Assembly (NCBI RefSeq): GCF_002920575.1
Contig: NZ_PQSQ01000023.1
Span: 20,273-84,272 of the forward strand
Reading direction: 5' to 3'
Source of the DNA: Streptomyces sp. Ru73
Lineage (GTDB): Bacteria > Actinomycetota > Actinomycetes > Streptomycetales > Streptomycetaceae
Length of the DNA: 64,000 nt
Position numbers and translations under genes: made by a program
Notes under the pieces: model-generated
The model's database searches: none
The model's input: the letters and a program-made list of their open reading frames with translations, nothing else
What the model was told of the DNA's origin: nothing
In this document: piece after piece, positions 37,739 through 47,321 of the stretch
Numbering within the stretch: position 1 is the stretch's first letter
Layout: every line of letters begins with the position of its first letter

Positions 37739-38218
37739 GGGACTGCCTCCTCATGAGTCCATTCTTGACATGGAAAGGAGCCGGTCATCCGCTGACACCC
37801 CTGACAGCGCACGACCAGCCCCCGATGCTCGTGAGTCGGCGCCTTTCACAGCGCGTGACCCATTGACCCGAGCTCAATAGCCCCCATCCTCAGTCACGTT
37901 CGCCCCATAAGCCACGAGTTACTGGTTACTTTTTGGTCACATCGCGGAGAGCCCCGTTCGGAATCCGGACAAACCAATCCATCCAGACGGGCAGGAATCG
38001 GACTCCCCGCCGGGCGGCGGTCGCCTTCCGTCCATCTGCCGGACGCCCGGCGGGGGTGGGGCACGACTCGCGGCGTCTTGACGGTGTGCGTGACATACGG
38101 TAAGCGCGCCGTCGCAGAGGCGGAGGCATACGGAAGCGCCCCGCCGGACGGGAAGTCCGGCGGGGCGCCTGGGTCGCTCCGCTGTCACCCGGGGCCCTCA
38201 ACCGGGGCCCCGCGGGCG
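37739..38218. other. Upstream region of cluster 3 and downstream of typA
   Basis: 480 bp without a convincing gene. The part at 37850-37950 is unusually AT-rich and contains the direct repeat GTTACTGGTTAC (near 37918), a possible operator or promoter of the cluster 3 operon. The typA terminator lies at 38136-38168. I could not fix a -35/-10 pair. Confidence 0.45.
38136..38168. terminator. typA terminator
   Basis: A 14-bp perfect stem (GCGCCCCGCCGGAC, 38136-38149, with 38155-38168) and a 5-nt loop, 50 nt after the typA stop on the minus strand. Confidence 0.8.
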
Positions 38219-40126
38219 TCAGTTGTGCTTGGCGCGCGAGGCGGCGCGGGCGCGCTCGCGGGCGTCCAGGTTCACCTTGCGGATGCGGACCGCCTCCGGG
38301 GTCACCTCGACGCACTCGTCGTCGCGGCAGAACTCCAGCGACTGCTCCAGGGAGAGCTTGCGCGGCGGGACGATCGACTCGGCGACATCGGCCGTCGAGG
38401 ACCGCATGTTCGTGAGCTTCTTCTCCTTGGTGATGTTGACGTCCATGTCGTCGGAGCGGCTGTTCTCGCCGACGATCATGCCCTCGTACACCTCGGTGCC
38501 CGGCTCCACGAAGAGCACGCCGCGCTCCTGGAGGTTGGTCATCGCGAACGCGGTGACCGCGCCGGCGCGGTCGGCGACCAGCGAACCGTTGTTACGGGTC
38601 TGCAGGGTGCCGAACCACGGCTCGTGGCCCTCGTGGATGGAGTGCGCGATGCCCGTACCGCGGGTGTTGGTCAGGAACTCCGTACGGAAGCCGATCAGGC
38701 CGCGGGACGGCACGACGAACTCCATGCGGACCCAGCCGGAGCCGTGGTTGGACATGTTGTCCATCCGGCCCTTGCGGGTGCCCATGAGCTGCGTGACCGC
38801 GCCCATGTGCTCCTCGGGCACGTCGATGGTCATGCGCTCGACCGGCTCGTAGACCTTGCCGTCGACCTCCTTGGTGACCACCTGCGGCTTGCCGATGGTC
38901 ATCTCGAAGCCCTCGCGGCGCATCTGCTCGACCAGGATGGCCAGCGCCAGCTCACCGCGGCCCTGCACCTCCCAGGCGTCGGGGCGCTCGGTGTCCAGCA
39001 CGCGCAGCGAGACGTTACCGATCAGCTCGCGGTCCAGCCGGTCCTTGACCTGGCGCGCGGTGACCTTGCGGTCCTTGACCGCGGTCTTGGCGTCCGCGCC
39101 CTTGCCGGTGCCGCCGCGGCCGACCAGCGGCGAGGTGTTCGTGCCGATGGTCATCGAGATCGCGGGCTCGTCGACCGTGATCAGCGGCAGCGCGACCGGG
39201 TTCTCCGGGTCGGCCAGCGTCTCGCCGATCATGATGTCGGGGATGCCGGCGACCGCGCAGATGTCGCCCGGGCCCGCCTTCTCGGCCGGCTTGCGGGTGA
39301 GCGCCTCGGTCATCAGCAGCTCGGTGATGCGGACGTTCTGGATCGTGCCGTCGCGCTTGATCCAGGCGACGGTCTGGCCCTTCTTCAGCTCGCCCTGCTC
39401 GACGCGGAGCAGCGCGATACGGCCGAGGAAGTTGTCCGCGTCGAGGTTGGTGACGTGCGCCTGGAGCGGGGCCTCGGCGTCGTACTCGGGGGCCGGGGCG
39501 GTCTCCAGCAGCGTGGTGAAGAACGGCTCGAGGTTGTCGCTGTCGGCCGGGACGGTGCCGTCCTCCGGCTTGGTCAGCGAGGCGACGCCGTCACGGGCGC
39601 AGGCGTAGACGATCGGGAACTCGATCTGGTCCTCGTCCGCGTCCAGGTCGAGGAAGAGGTCGTAGGTCTCGTCGACGACCTCGGCGATCCGCGAGTCGGG
39701 CCGGTCGGTCTTGTTGATGCAGAGGATGACCGGCATCTTCGCGGCCAGCGCCTTGCGCAGCACGAAGCGGGTCTGCGGCAGCGGCCCCTCGGAGGCGTCG
39801 ACCAGCAGCACGACCGCGTCGACCATCGACAGGCCGCGCTCGACCTCACCGCCGAAGTCGGCGTGGCCGGGGGTGTCGATGATGTTGATCGTGATCGGGT
39901 CCCCGCCGTCCTTGGGGTGATACTTCACCGCCGTGTTCTTGGCGAGGATCGTGATGCCCTTCTCACGCTCCAGGTCATTGGAGTCCATCATGCGCTCGTC
40001 GAGGTTCTCGGCGGCGTGCGCGGCGAAGGCTCCGGCCTGCTTGAGCATGGCGTCGACAAGGGTGGTCTTGCCGTGGTCGACGTGGGCGACGATGGCGACG
40101 TTACGGATGTCGTGGCGCGTGGGCAC
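38219..40126 (-). CDS. typA: Ribosome-associated translational GTPase TypA/BipA
   Basis: A 635-residue GTPase of the elongation-factor family. G motifs: AHVDHGKTT (G1), EREKGITI (G2), DTPGHADF (G3) and NKTDRPD (G4). Then come the beta-barrel domain ([23 protein letters not shown]), the EF-G III/V-like domains with [20 protein letters not shown] and [19 protein letters not shown], and the BipA-specific C-terminal domain. It has a role in ribosome assembly and stress growth in other bacteria. The start is GTG at 40126 (VPTRHDIRN) after GGGAGAAG; the longer frame upstream is unconserved. It lies next to the LpqW-like gene, as in mycobacteria. Confidence 0.95.
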   Translation of the reverse strand: MPTRHDIRNVAIVAHVDHGKTTLVDAMLKQAGAFAAHAAENLDERMMDSNDLEREKGITILAKNTAVKYHPKDGGDPITINIIDTPGHADFGGEVERGLSMVDAVVLLVDASEGPLPQTRFVLRKALAAKMPVILCINKTDRPDSRIAEVVDETYDLFLDLDADEDQIEFPIVYACARDGVASLTKPEDGTVPADSDNLEPFFTTLLETAPAPEYDAEAPLQAHVTNLDADNFLGRIALLRVEQGELKKGQTVAWIKRDGTIQNVRITELLMTEALTRKPAEKAGPGDICAVAGIPDIMIGETLADPENPVALPLITVDEPAISMTIGTNTSPLVGRGGTGKGADAKTAVKDRKVTARQVKDRLDRELIGNVSLRVLDTERPDAWEVQGRGELALAILVEQMRREGFEMTIGKPQVVTKEVDGKVYEPVERMTIDVPEEHMGAVTQLMGTRKGRMDNMSNHGSGWVRMEFVVPSRGLIGFRTEFLTNTRGTGIAHSIHEGHEPWFGTLQTRNNGSLVADRAGAVTAFAMTNLQERGVLFVEPGTEVYEGMIVGENSRSDDMDVNITKEKKLTNMRSSTADVAESIVPPRKLSLEQSLEFCRDDECVEVTPEAVRIRKVNLDARERARAASRAKHN

Positions 40127-40224
40127 TTGCGGCGCTTCTCCCGGAATTGTGGTTGACGGCGCGTACGGTCCGGCACGCGCGCCCGCCGGGCATGCAGACG
40201 CCACGGCCTGATCCCCATGGTACG

Positions 40225-40254
40225 GGGCTGGCGCGGCATCGGCCGCCCCAGCCC
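40225..40254. terminator. Terminator of the LpqW-like gene
   Basis: GGGCTGG (40225-40231) pairs with CCAGCCC (40248-40254), with four more inner pairs after one mismatch and a 6-nt loop. It lies 22 nt after the stop on the minus strand and before typA. Confidence 0.6.
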
Positions 40255-40275
40255 GTTCGCACCCGCGCTGACCTG

Positions 40276-42942
40276 CTACTTCTTGTAACCGATGTCCTGA
40301 TAACGGGGCGTCGCGAAGCCAAAAGCACCCACATTGGCGAGGTCGGCCCTGGTCGCCACGAGCTGTGGCTGGCGGTACAGCGGAATCGATCCGGCGGCCG
40401 CCCAGATCCGCTGGTCGGCCTGGGCGACCAGCTCGCGTGCCGCGTCCGGGTCCAGCTCGGCCGACGCCTGGTCGAAGAGCTGGTCGATCCGGTCGGTGCC
40501 GACCCGGGTGTAGTTCTGCTCGACGGTCAGCGAGCCGTCGGCGGCGGGCCGGGGCTTGGCGTAGATGGGCTTGGCGTCGGTGGCGGGGTAGGCGCTGCCG
40601 GGCCAGGAGTAGAGCGCCAGGTCGTAGTCGCCGGACGCGATGTGGTCCTCGAAGTAGCTCTTGTCGGACACCTTCTGGACGGTCGTCCGTACGCCGATCT
40701 TCGCCAGCATGCCCGAGATCCGGTCGGCGACCGTACGCAGCTGAGCGGTGCCGGGGCCGTCGGGGAGGACGAAGCGCAGCATGAGCGGGCGGCCGTTCTT
40801 CTTCACGAAGACGGCGCTCGGGCCGGCCGCCGCGTCGCCGTCGCGCCCGGGCGCGTGCCGGCCGTGCTCGGCGGCCTTGCCGTCCTTGTCACCGGCGCCC
40901 CTGCCGTCGTCCTCGCCGGGGGCGGCCATCCCGGCCCGGACGGCCCGGTCGTCGGCGGGCGCCGCAGCGGCCCGTGCCGCCTGGGCCCGCTCCCGGTCGG
41001 CATGGTCAGCGGCGGCCGCGAGGCGGTTCCGCTCGGCGGCGGCCGCTGCCTCGCGGGCCTGGGCCGCGCTGAGCGGGCCGGCCGGGCCGGTGCCAGCGAC
41101 GTCCCGTCCGGCGCCCGGCTTGGTGTCGTCCCAGCCGGCGGCGAGCGCGGTGGTCTGCCGCTGAGCGGCTTCCGTGAGGACGTCGGCCTCGTCCCAGGCG
41201 TCCGCTGCCCGGCCGCTCGCCCGCTCGTACGCGGCGTACGCGGCCGACCGGGTGTCGCCGAGCGCGCGGTGCCGCGCCGAGCGGGCCGCCGCGTCGTACA
41301 GCGCCGCGCTCTGCCGCAGCAGGGCGGCGCGCTGGACGCCCGCCGAACCGGCGCCGGTCAGCGCGGAGAGGGTCACGGGGCGGCCGCCCGCGGCCCGGTG
41401 GTCGGCGCCGGGGCGGGCGGGCCCGCCGTGCGGCTGCCCGGCGGGCGCCCGGCCGTCCTCGTGCGCCCGGCCCTGCCCGTTCTCGTCGTCGGTGCCGCCG
41501 GCGTCCGCGTCGGTGCGGCCCCGGTCCTCCTTGTGCTCGCCGGGCTGCGCGTCGGTCTTCTGCTCGGCGCCGCCCTGCGGCATCCGCCAGCCCGCGTCGG
41601 CCAGCAGGGCCTGCGCGGCCTCGGTGTCCTGGCCGCCCAGCGCGCCGCTGTTGTCGCGGTAACCGGGCTGCCCGGCCAGCAGCAGATGGCTGCCGACCGG
41701 CGCAGCGGGCAGCCGGAGCGGGCCCAGCACCTCCTTGGCCAGCGCGGTGCGGTCGATGGCGCGGGCCACGGCGCGGCGGACCCGTTCGTCGGTGAGCGGG
41801 CCGGTGCTGCCGTTGAGGGCGAGCTGGGTGAAGGAGGGCGAGAGGGCGCGGTGGACGGTGTAGTCGCGCAGGTGTGCCTGGCGCGCGGCGGCGGCAGCGG
41901 CCTCGGCGCGGCGCTTCTTCTCGGCCGTGCGCTCGGCCTCCGTGCCGCGGGCCTGTGCCTGGTGGCGCAGCGCGTCGGCGGAGACGGCGCCGCGGGGCGC
42001 GTCGTCGCCGACGGCGGCCTGCTGGTTCTCGCCCCGCGCCGTGGTGATCTCCTTGGCCGTGCCGCGGTCGACGTCCGCGACGTCGATCCGGCCCTTGGCG
42101 AGCGCCGCGGCCCGCTTCGCCACGGGCAGTTCGGTGAGCACGATCTTCTTCAGCCGGGCCCGGCCGCCCCACCACTTGCTGTTCCGTACGAGGGTGAGGG
42201 TGTCCTTGCGGCCGGCCTTCGCCTGGACGCGGAAGGGCCCGGCGGACGGCGTGAGCTTCGTCCGCGCGCCGTCGTTGAACGCCGCCGGGCTGCCCATGAC
42301 GCTCTTCGGGTACAGCGGCGTGAAGAGCGACTGCCAGTCGGCGTACGGCCGGGCGAAGACCACCTTCACCTGGCCCGGTTCCTTGCCCGCCGTGACCTTC
42401 TCGATCCGGTCGTAGCCGGCGTTGCGTGCCGTCCAGTACGCGGCGTTCTTGCCGCGCAGCGCCTTCCACTGGGCGGCGAAGTCGGCGGCGGAGATCCGCC
42501 GGCCGTCGCTCCAGCGCGCCTCGGGGTTCAGGGTGTACGTGACGACCTGCTTCGGCTCGCGCGCGGTGACCTCGGCGGCCTTCAGGTAGTCGGCGTTGCG
42601 CTGCGGCACGCCGTCGGCGTTCAGGGTGAACAGCGCCGGGAGGACGGCACCGGCGACGGTGTCCGTGCTCTCGCCGGCGTCCGCCTGGAAGGCGTTGAAG
42701 GTGCCCGGCAGCTCGTCGACGGCCCACCGGACCGTGCCCCCGTCGCGCAGCGTCGCCGCGGCGGCCGGCCCGATGTCCTGGCTGCCGGCCCCGGCGGCCG
42801 GCGCCTCGTCGTCCCCGCCGCACCCGGCCAGCAGGGGCAGCGGGAGCAGCGCGCCCGCCGTGAGGAGTGCGACCCGGCGGCGCCCGCGGGCCGCCGTCCG
42901 CCCACCGCCGGCGCTCCGCGGTCGTCCGACGTCGTCGGTCAT
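40276..42942 (-). CDS. LpqW-like substrate-binding lipoprotein with large insertion
   Basis: An 888-residue SBP_bac_5 family lipoprotein. The lipobox LPLLAGC gives Cys41. Recognisable parts: GTVRWAVDELPGTFNAFQ, LNPEARWSDGRRISAADFAAQWKA, LRDYTVHRALSPSFTQLALNG, VRRAVARAIDRTALA and, after the insertion, GRPLMLRFVLPDGP and IPLYRQPQ to the end. Its neighbour typA and the ungrouped location without permeases match mycobacterial lpqW (Rv1166), which acts in lipoarabinomannan/PIM control rather than import. Residues about 453-705 are a low-complexity Ala/Arg/Gly/Asp-rich insertion, and a smaller one lies near 310-350. The ATG at 42942 follows GGAGGT. Confidence 0.8.
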   Translation of the reverse strand: MTDDVGRPRSAGGGRTAARGRRRVALLTAGALLPLPLLAGCGGDDEAPAAGAGSQDIGPAAAATLRDGGTVRWAVDELPGTFNAFQADAGESTDTVAGAVLPALFTLNADGVPQRNADYLKAAEVTAREPKQVVTYTLNPEARWSDGRRISAADFAAQWKALRGKNAAYWTARNAGYDRIEKVTAGKEPGQVKVVFARPYADWQSLFTPLYPKSVMGSPAAFNDGARTKLTPSAGPFRVQAKAGRKDTLTLVRNSKWWGGRARLKKIVLTELPVAKRAAALAKGRIDVADVDRGTAKEITTARGENQQAAVGDDAPRGAVSADALRHQAQARGTEAERTAEKKRRAEAAAAAARQAHLRDYTVHRALSPSFTQLALNGSTGPLTDERVRRAVARAIDRTALAKEVLGPLRLPAAPVGSHLLLAGQPGYRDNSGALGGQDTEAAQALLADAGWRMPQGGAEQKTDAQPGEHKEDRGRTDADAGGTDDENGQGRAHEDGRAPAGQPHGGPARPGADHRAAGGRPVTLSALTGAGSAGVQRAALLRQSAALYDAAARSARHRALGDTRSAAYAAYERASGRAADAWDEADVLTEAAQRQTTALAAGWDDTKPGAGRDVAGTGPAGPLSAAQAREAAAAAERNRLAAAADHADRERAQAARAAAAPADDRAVRAGMAAPGEDDGRGAGDKDGKAAEHGRHAPGRDGDAAAGPSAVFVKKNGRPLMLRFVLPDGPGTAQLRTVADRISGMLAKIGVRTTVQKVSDKSYFEDHIASGDYDLALYSWPGSAYPATDAKPIYAKPRPAADGSLTVEQNYTRVGTDRIDQLFDQASAELDPDAARELVAQADQRIWAAAGSIPLYRQPQLVATRADLANVGAFGFATPRYQDIGYKK

Positions 42943-43248
42943 CACTGTTACCTCCGGGCTCACCCGTGCGGCCGCCGCCGCTGATCACATTCGGCCGACT
43001 TTGCGGCTCATCACACCTATGGCCCGTCCACTGAAAGCGACCTCGTGGGGCCCGGGGCCGCGACACGACGGGCGCCCTTCCCAAGGCCACCCGGTCGGCC
43101 CAACGGAGCGCGGGCCGACCGGCGGCGCTCCCCTATGCGCCATCGTGACCCGCAAAACGGCCCGATCCCTTCCCAACCGCGACTGTGACGCGCGACACTC
43201 TCAGGCGCATGAGATTGCCGACCGCACCCTCGGAAGTGAGGGCTCGTC
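42943..43248. other. Divergent intergenic region with inverted repeat
   Basis: 306 bp between the LpqW-like gene and the coiled-coil protein gene. It contains one perfect 10-bp inverted repeat (CCGGTCGGCC, 43091-43100, with 43113-43122; 12-nt spacer), a possible operator or hairpin. No gene is visible. Confidence 0.5.
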
Positions 43249-43560
43249 ATGTCCTTGCACGATGATCTGACGGCTGTGCAGCGCAGCCTGGAGGACCTGG
43301 TCCGCTCGGTGGGACGCCTGGAGCAGCGGGTCGGCGGCGGGCTGGAGATCCGCCGGGTCCGCAGCGACACCGACCATCTGCGCGAGAGCCTGGAACTGCT
43401 GCGCGCACAAGCATCGGCCGACTCCCCCGACCGGCCTGCGCCGACCGCCGGACGCGCGGTCTCCGACATGGTGACCATCCCCGACGCCCCGTACGACGCC
43501 TCCCTGTGGACCGACGCCGAGGACGAGGGGCTGGGCGCACGCGACCGCCGGGCGCCGTAG
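43249..43560 (+). CDS. Conserved hypothetical coiled-coil protein
   Basis: A 103-residue protein. The first 55 residues form a helical, probably coiled-coil segment (LTAVQRSLEDLVRSVGRLEQRV, then DHLRESLELLRAQ). The rest is acidic and likely disordered (DAPYDASLWTDAEDEGLG). I recognise no domain. It lies 103 nt upstream of the succinate dehydrogenase operon in the same direction. The start ATG follows GGAAGTGAGGG. Confidence 0.65.
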   Translation: MSLHDDLTAVQRSLEDLVRSVGRLEQRVGGGLEIRRVRSDTDHLRESLELLRAQASADSPDRPAPTAGRAVSDMVTIPDAPYDASLWTDAEDEGLGARDRRAP

Positions 43561-43663
43561 GCACGTATCCCGTGCCCGGACCACTCCCCCACGCCGAGCC
43601 GCCCGTCACCCACCTCCACCCCCCAGAACTCGGCGCTCAGCGCCGGTCGCATCGGAGAAGACG

Positions 43664-44491
43664 TTGGCCACAGGTACCGAACCCTCATCCCGAGCCGGCG
43701 CGAGCGGGGTGCACAGCCCCGCTCGCGCCGCCGTTCCCGCGCGCCACCTGCGTACCGACCGCTGGTGGCTGTATCCGGCGAGCACGGCGGCCGGACTGCT
43801 CGCGTTCGTCGTGTACTCGACGTGGCGGGCGTTCTCGAACGCCGACTACTACCACGCGCCGTACGTCTCGCCGTTCTACTCGCCCTGCCTCGCGGAGAAC
43901 TGCACGACCATGCGCGGCGGCCCCAACTGGGAGATCTTCGGCGGCTGGTGGGGCCTGTCCCCCGCACTGCTGATCCTGATCTTCCCGCTGGGCTTCCGGC
44001 TGACCTGCTACTACTACCGCAAGGCCTACTACCGCGGCTTCTGGGCCTCGCCCCCGGCGTGCGCGGTCGCCGAGCCGCACAAGAAGTACAGCGGCGAGAC
44101 CCGGCTCCCGCTGATCCTGCAGAACGTCCACCGGTACTTCTTCTACGCGGCACTGCTGGTCGCCGGCGTCCTCACGTACGACACCGTGCTCGCCTTCCGC
44201 GACGCGACCTACGCCTGGGGCCACATGGGCCTCGGCTCCCTGATCTTCCTCGTCAACATCGCGCTGATCTGGGCGTACACCCTCTCCTGCCACTCCTGCC
44301 GGCACATCGTCGGCGGGCGCCTGAAGCACTTCTCCAAGCACCCGGTGCGGTACCGGATGTGGGGCTGGGTGAGCCGGCTGAACGCCCGGCACGCGGCGCT
44401 GGCCTGGGCCTCGCTGATCAGCGTGGCCGCCGCCGACTTCTACGTCTACCTGCTGTCCGTCGGCGCCTTCGACGACCCGCGGTTCTTCTAG
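43664..44491 (+). CDS. Succinate dehydrogenase membrane anchor (cytochrome b-like)
   Basis: A 275-residue membrane protein with about five helices (WWLYPASTAAGLLAFVVY, LSPALLILIFPLGFRL, VHRYFFYAALLVAGVLTY, LGSLIFLVNIALIWAYTL, ALAWASLISVAAADFYVYLL). Its position directly before sdhA and sdhB and conserved histidines (NVHRYF, WGHMGLG, CHSCRHIVGG) mark it as the single-subunit quinone-reactive anchor of the actinobacterial (Rv0249c-like) Sdh. The CxxCRH motif and YSPC...ENC cysteines are notable. The start is TTG at 43664, preceded by GGAGAAG. The gap to sdhA is 26 nt. Confidence 0.8.
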   Translation: MATGTEPSSRAGASGVHSPARAAVPARHLRTDRWWLYPASTAAGLLAFVVYSTWRAFSNADYYHAPYVSPFYSPCLAENCTTMRGGPNWEIFGGWWGLSPALLILIFPLGFRLTCYYYRKAYYRGFWASPPACAVAEPHKKYSGETRLPLILQNVHRYFFYAALLVAGVLTYDTVLAFRDATYAWGHMGLGSLIFLVNIALIWAYTLSCHSCRHIVGGRLKHFSKHPVRYRMWGWVSRLNARHAALAWASLISVAAADFYVYLLSVGAFDDPRFF

Positions 44492-44517
44492 ACCTTCCAG
44501 GAAGGGTGCGCATTTCC

Positions 44518-46464
44518 ATGACGCAAGTCGAACGGCAGGGCTGGGACGTGGTCGTGGTGGGCGCCGGGGGCGCCGGCCTGCGGGCCGCCATCGAGGCCCG
44601 TGAGCAGGGCATGCGGACGGCGGTGATCTGCAAGTCCCTGTTCGGCAAGGCCCATACGGTCATGGCCGAGGGCGGCATCGCGGCCAGCATGGGCAACGTC
44701 AACGAGGGCGACAACTGGAAGGTCCACTTCCGCGACACGATGCGCGGCGGGAAGTTCCTGAACCACTGGCGGATGGCGGAGCTGCACGCCCGGGAGGCCC
44801 CGGACCGGGTCTGGGAGCTGGAGACCTGGGGCGCGCTCTTCGACCGCACCCCGGACGGCCGCATCTCGCAGCGCAACTTCGGCGGGCACGAGTACCCGCG
44901 CCTCGCGCACGTCGGCGACCGCACGGGCCTGGAGCTGATCCGCACGCTCCAGCAGAAGATCGTCTCGCTCCAGCAGGAGGACGAGCGGGAGTACGGCTCG
45001 TACGAGGCGCGGCTGAAGGTCTTCCAGGAGTGCACGGTCACCCGCGTGCTGAAGGAGGGCGACCGGGTCGCCGGAACGTTCTGCTACGAGCGCGAGTCCG
45101 GCCGCTTCTTCGTGCTGGAGGCGCCGGCCGTGGTGCTGGCGACCGGCGGCATCGGCAAGTCCTTCAAGGTGACGTCCAACTCCTGGGAGTACACCGGCGA
45201 CGGGCACGCGCTGGCGCTGCTGGCCGGGGCGCCGCTGGTGAACATGGAGTTCGTGCAGTTCCACCCGACCGGCATGGTCTGGCCGCCGTCGGTGAAGGGC
45301 ATCCTGGTCACCGAGTCGGTGCGCGGCGACGGCGGGGTGCTGCGCAACAGCGACGGCAAGCGCTTCATGTTCGACTACGTCCCGGACGTCTTCAAGGAGA
45401 AGTACGCCCAGTCCGAGGACGAGGGCGACCGCTGGTACGACGACCCGGACAACAACCGCAGGCCGCCCGAGCTGCTGCCCCGCGACGAGGTGGCGCGGGC
45501 CATCAACGCCGAGGTCAAGGCGGGCCGCGGCTCCCCGCACGGCGGCGTCTTCCTGGACGTCTCCACGCGCATGCCGGCCGAGGTGATCCGGCGGCGGCTG
45601 CCGTCCATGCACCACCAGTTCAAGGAGCTGGCGGACGTGGACATCACGCAGGAGGCGATGGAGGTCGGACCGACCTGCCACTACGTCATGGGCGGCGTGG
45701 ACGTCGACCCGGACACCGCGGCCGCCACCGGCGTCCAGGGCCTCTTCGCAGCCGGCGAGGTGGCCGGCGGCATGCACGGCTCCAACCGGCTCGGCGGCAA
45801 CTCCCTCTCCGACCTGCTGGTCTTCGGGCGGCGGGCGGGGCTGTACGCGGCCGAGTACGCCGCGGCGCTGGCGGCCGGCGAGCGGCCCGCCGTGGACACC
45901 CGCGAGATCGAGGCGGCCGAGGCGGAGGCGCTGCGGCCGTTCAGCGCCGAGGGCATGGACATGCCCCACAGCGGGGCCCCGGCGGAGAATCCCTACACCC
46001 TCCACCAGGAGCTCCAGCAGGCGATGAACGACCTGGTGGGCATCATCCGCCGGCAGCCCGAGATGGAGGAGGCGCTGGCGAAGCTGGCGAACCTGCGGGT
46101 GCGGGCCCGGCGGGCCGGGGTGGAGGGCCACCGGCAGTACAACCCGGGCTGGCACCTCTCCCTGGACCTGCGGAACATGCTGCTGGTCAGCGAGTGCGTG
46201 GCGCGCGCGGCGCTGGAGCGCAAGGAGAGCCGCGGCGGCCACACCCGTGACGACCACCCGGAGATGGACCGCCGCTGGCGCCGGGTGAACCTGCTCTGCC
46301 GGCTGGCCACCACCGACGGCCGGCCCGAGCTGCCCGAGGATCCCGCGCTCGCCCACATCCACCTGGAGCGGCGGGAGATGCCGGCGATCCGGGCCGACCT
46401 CCTGGAGCTGTTCGAGCGGGACGAACTGGCGAAGTACCTGACCGACGAGGAGCTGAGCTCGTGA
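44518..46464 (+). CDS. sdhA: Succinate dehydrogenase/fumarate reductase flavoprotein subunit
   Basis: A 648-residue flavoprotein oxidising succinate to fumarate. Seen: the FAD-binding GAGGAGLRAAIEA, His46 in KAHTVMAEGGIAA (position of the covalent FAD link), FVQFHPTGMVWPP, the active-site RGDGGVLRN, HYVMGGVDVD, and GLFAAGEVAGGMHGSNRLGGNSLSDLLVFG. The C-terminal region includes QYNPGWHLSLDLRNML. The length is normal for the actinobacterial type. The ATG follows GGAAGG. The end overlaps the sdhB GTG by 4 nt, so the two are coupled. Confidence 0.95.
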   Translation: MTQVERQGWDVVVVGAGGAGLRAAIEAREQGMRTAVICKSLFGKAHTVMAEGGIAASMGNVNEGDNWKVHFRDTMRGGKFLNHWRMAELHAREAPDRVWELETWGALFDRTPDGRISQRNFGGHEYPRLAHVGDRTGLELIRTLQQKIVSLQQEDEREYGSYEARLKVFQECTVTRVLKEGDRVAGTFCYERESGRFFVLEAPAVVLATGGIGKSFKVTSNSWEYTGDGHALALLAGAPLVNMEFVQFHPTGMVWPPSVKGILVTESVRGDGGVLRNSDGKRFMFDYVPDVFKEKYAQSEDEGDRWYDDPDNNRRPPELLPRDEVARAINAEVKAGRGSPHGGVFLDVSTRMPAEVIRRRLPSMHHQFKELADVDITQEAMEVGPTCHYVMGGVDVDPDTAAATGVQGLFAAGEVAGGMHGSNRLGGNSLSDLLVFGRRAGLYAAEYAAALAAGERPAVDTREIEAAEAEALRPFSAEGMDMPHSGAPAENPYTLHQELQQAMNDLVGIIRRQPEMEEALAKLANLRVRARRAGVEGHRQYNPGWHLSLDLRNMLLVSECVARAALERKESRGGHTRDDHPEMDRRWRRVNLLCRLATTDGRPELPEDPALAHIHLERREMPAIRADLLELFERDELAKYLTDEELSS

Positions 46465-47231
46465 GTTCGTACGACGCGCACTTCAGGGTGTGGCGGGGGG
46501 ACGCGGCGGGCGGCAGCCTCGGCGACTTCACCGTCGAGGTGAACGAGGGCGAGGTGGTGCTGGACATCATTCACCGGCTGCAGGCCACCCAGGCGCCGGA
46601 CCTCGCCGTGCGCTGGAACTGCAAGGCGGGCAAGTGCGGTTCGTGCAGCGCGGAGATCAACGGCCGGCCGCGGCTGATGTGCATGACGCGGATGTCGGTC
46701 TTCGACCGCGCGGAGACCGTCACCGTCACCCCGATGCGGGCCTTCCCCGTCGTCCGCGACCTGGTCACGGACGTCTCCTTCAACTACGCCAAGGCCCGCG
46801 AGGTACCGGCCTTCGTGCCGCCCGCCGACGTCAAGCCCGGCGAGTACCGCATGCGGCAGGAGGACGTGGGGCGTTCGCAGGAGTTCCGCAAGTGCATCGA
46901 GTGCTTCCTGTGCCAGGACACCTGCCATGTCATCCGTGACCACGAGGAGAACAAGGAGGCGTTCGCGGGCCCGCGCTTCCTGATGCGCATCGCCGAGCTG
47001 GACATGCACCCGCTGGACGCCGCCGCCGACGAGGGCCTGGACCGCAAGCGCGCCGCGCAGGACGCGCACGGCCTGGGCTACTGCAACATCACCAAGTGCT
47101 GCACCGAGGTCTGCCCCGAGCACATCCGGATCACCGACAACGCGCTGATCCCCCTCAAGGAGCGCGCCGTCGACCGGAAGTACGACCCGCTGGTCTGGCT
47201 GGGGAAGACGATCCGCCGGCGCCGGTCCTGA
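46461..47231 (+). CDS. sdhB: Succinate dehydrogenase iron-sulfur subunit
   Basis: A 256-residue electron-transfer subunit. The N-terminal [2Fe-2S] ligands are Cys54, Cys59, Cys62 and Cys74 (NCKAGKCGSC and LMCM). The C-terminal clusters use CIECFLCQDTC and CNITKCCTEVCP, the expected sets for [4Fe-4S] and [3Fe-4S]. The start is GTG, overlapping the sdhA stop. It is the last gene of the operon and is followed by a hairpin. Confidence 0.95.
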   Translation: MSSYDAHFRVWRGDAAGGSLGDFTVEVNEGEVVLDIIHRLQATQAPDLAVRWNCKAGKCGSCSAEINGRPRLMCMTRMSVFDRAETVTVTPMRAFPVVRDLVTDVSFNYAKAREVPAFVPPADVKPGEYRMRQEDVGRSQEFRKCIECFLCQDTCHVIRDHEENKEAFAGPRFLMRIAELDMHPLDAAADEGLDRKRAAQDAHGLGYCNITKCCTEVCPEHIRITDNALIPLKERAVDRKYDPLVWLGKTIRRRRS

Positions 47232-47247
47232 GCTGCCGCGTCCTGGC

Positions 47248-47273
47248 CCCGGCCCCGGTGTTCCGGGGCCGGG
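47248..47273. terminator. Bidirectional hairpin after sdhB
   Basis: An 11-bp perfect stem (CCCGGCCCCGG, 47248-47258, with 47263-47273) and a 4-nt loop, between sdhB and the convergent phosphatase gene. Confidence 0.75.
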
Positions 47274-47321
47274 CGCGCCGCTTCCGGGGCCGGTCCGGCC
47301 GCTCCTGGCCGGGCGCGCCGC

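Noticed and set aside
37926..38315. Small minus-strand gene between typA and cluster 3
   Set aside because: Basic, Pro-rich, low-complexity sequence that overlaps the typA terminator and typA itself, with no ribosome-binding site.
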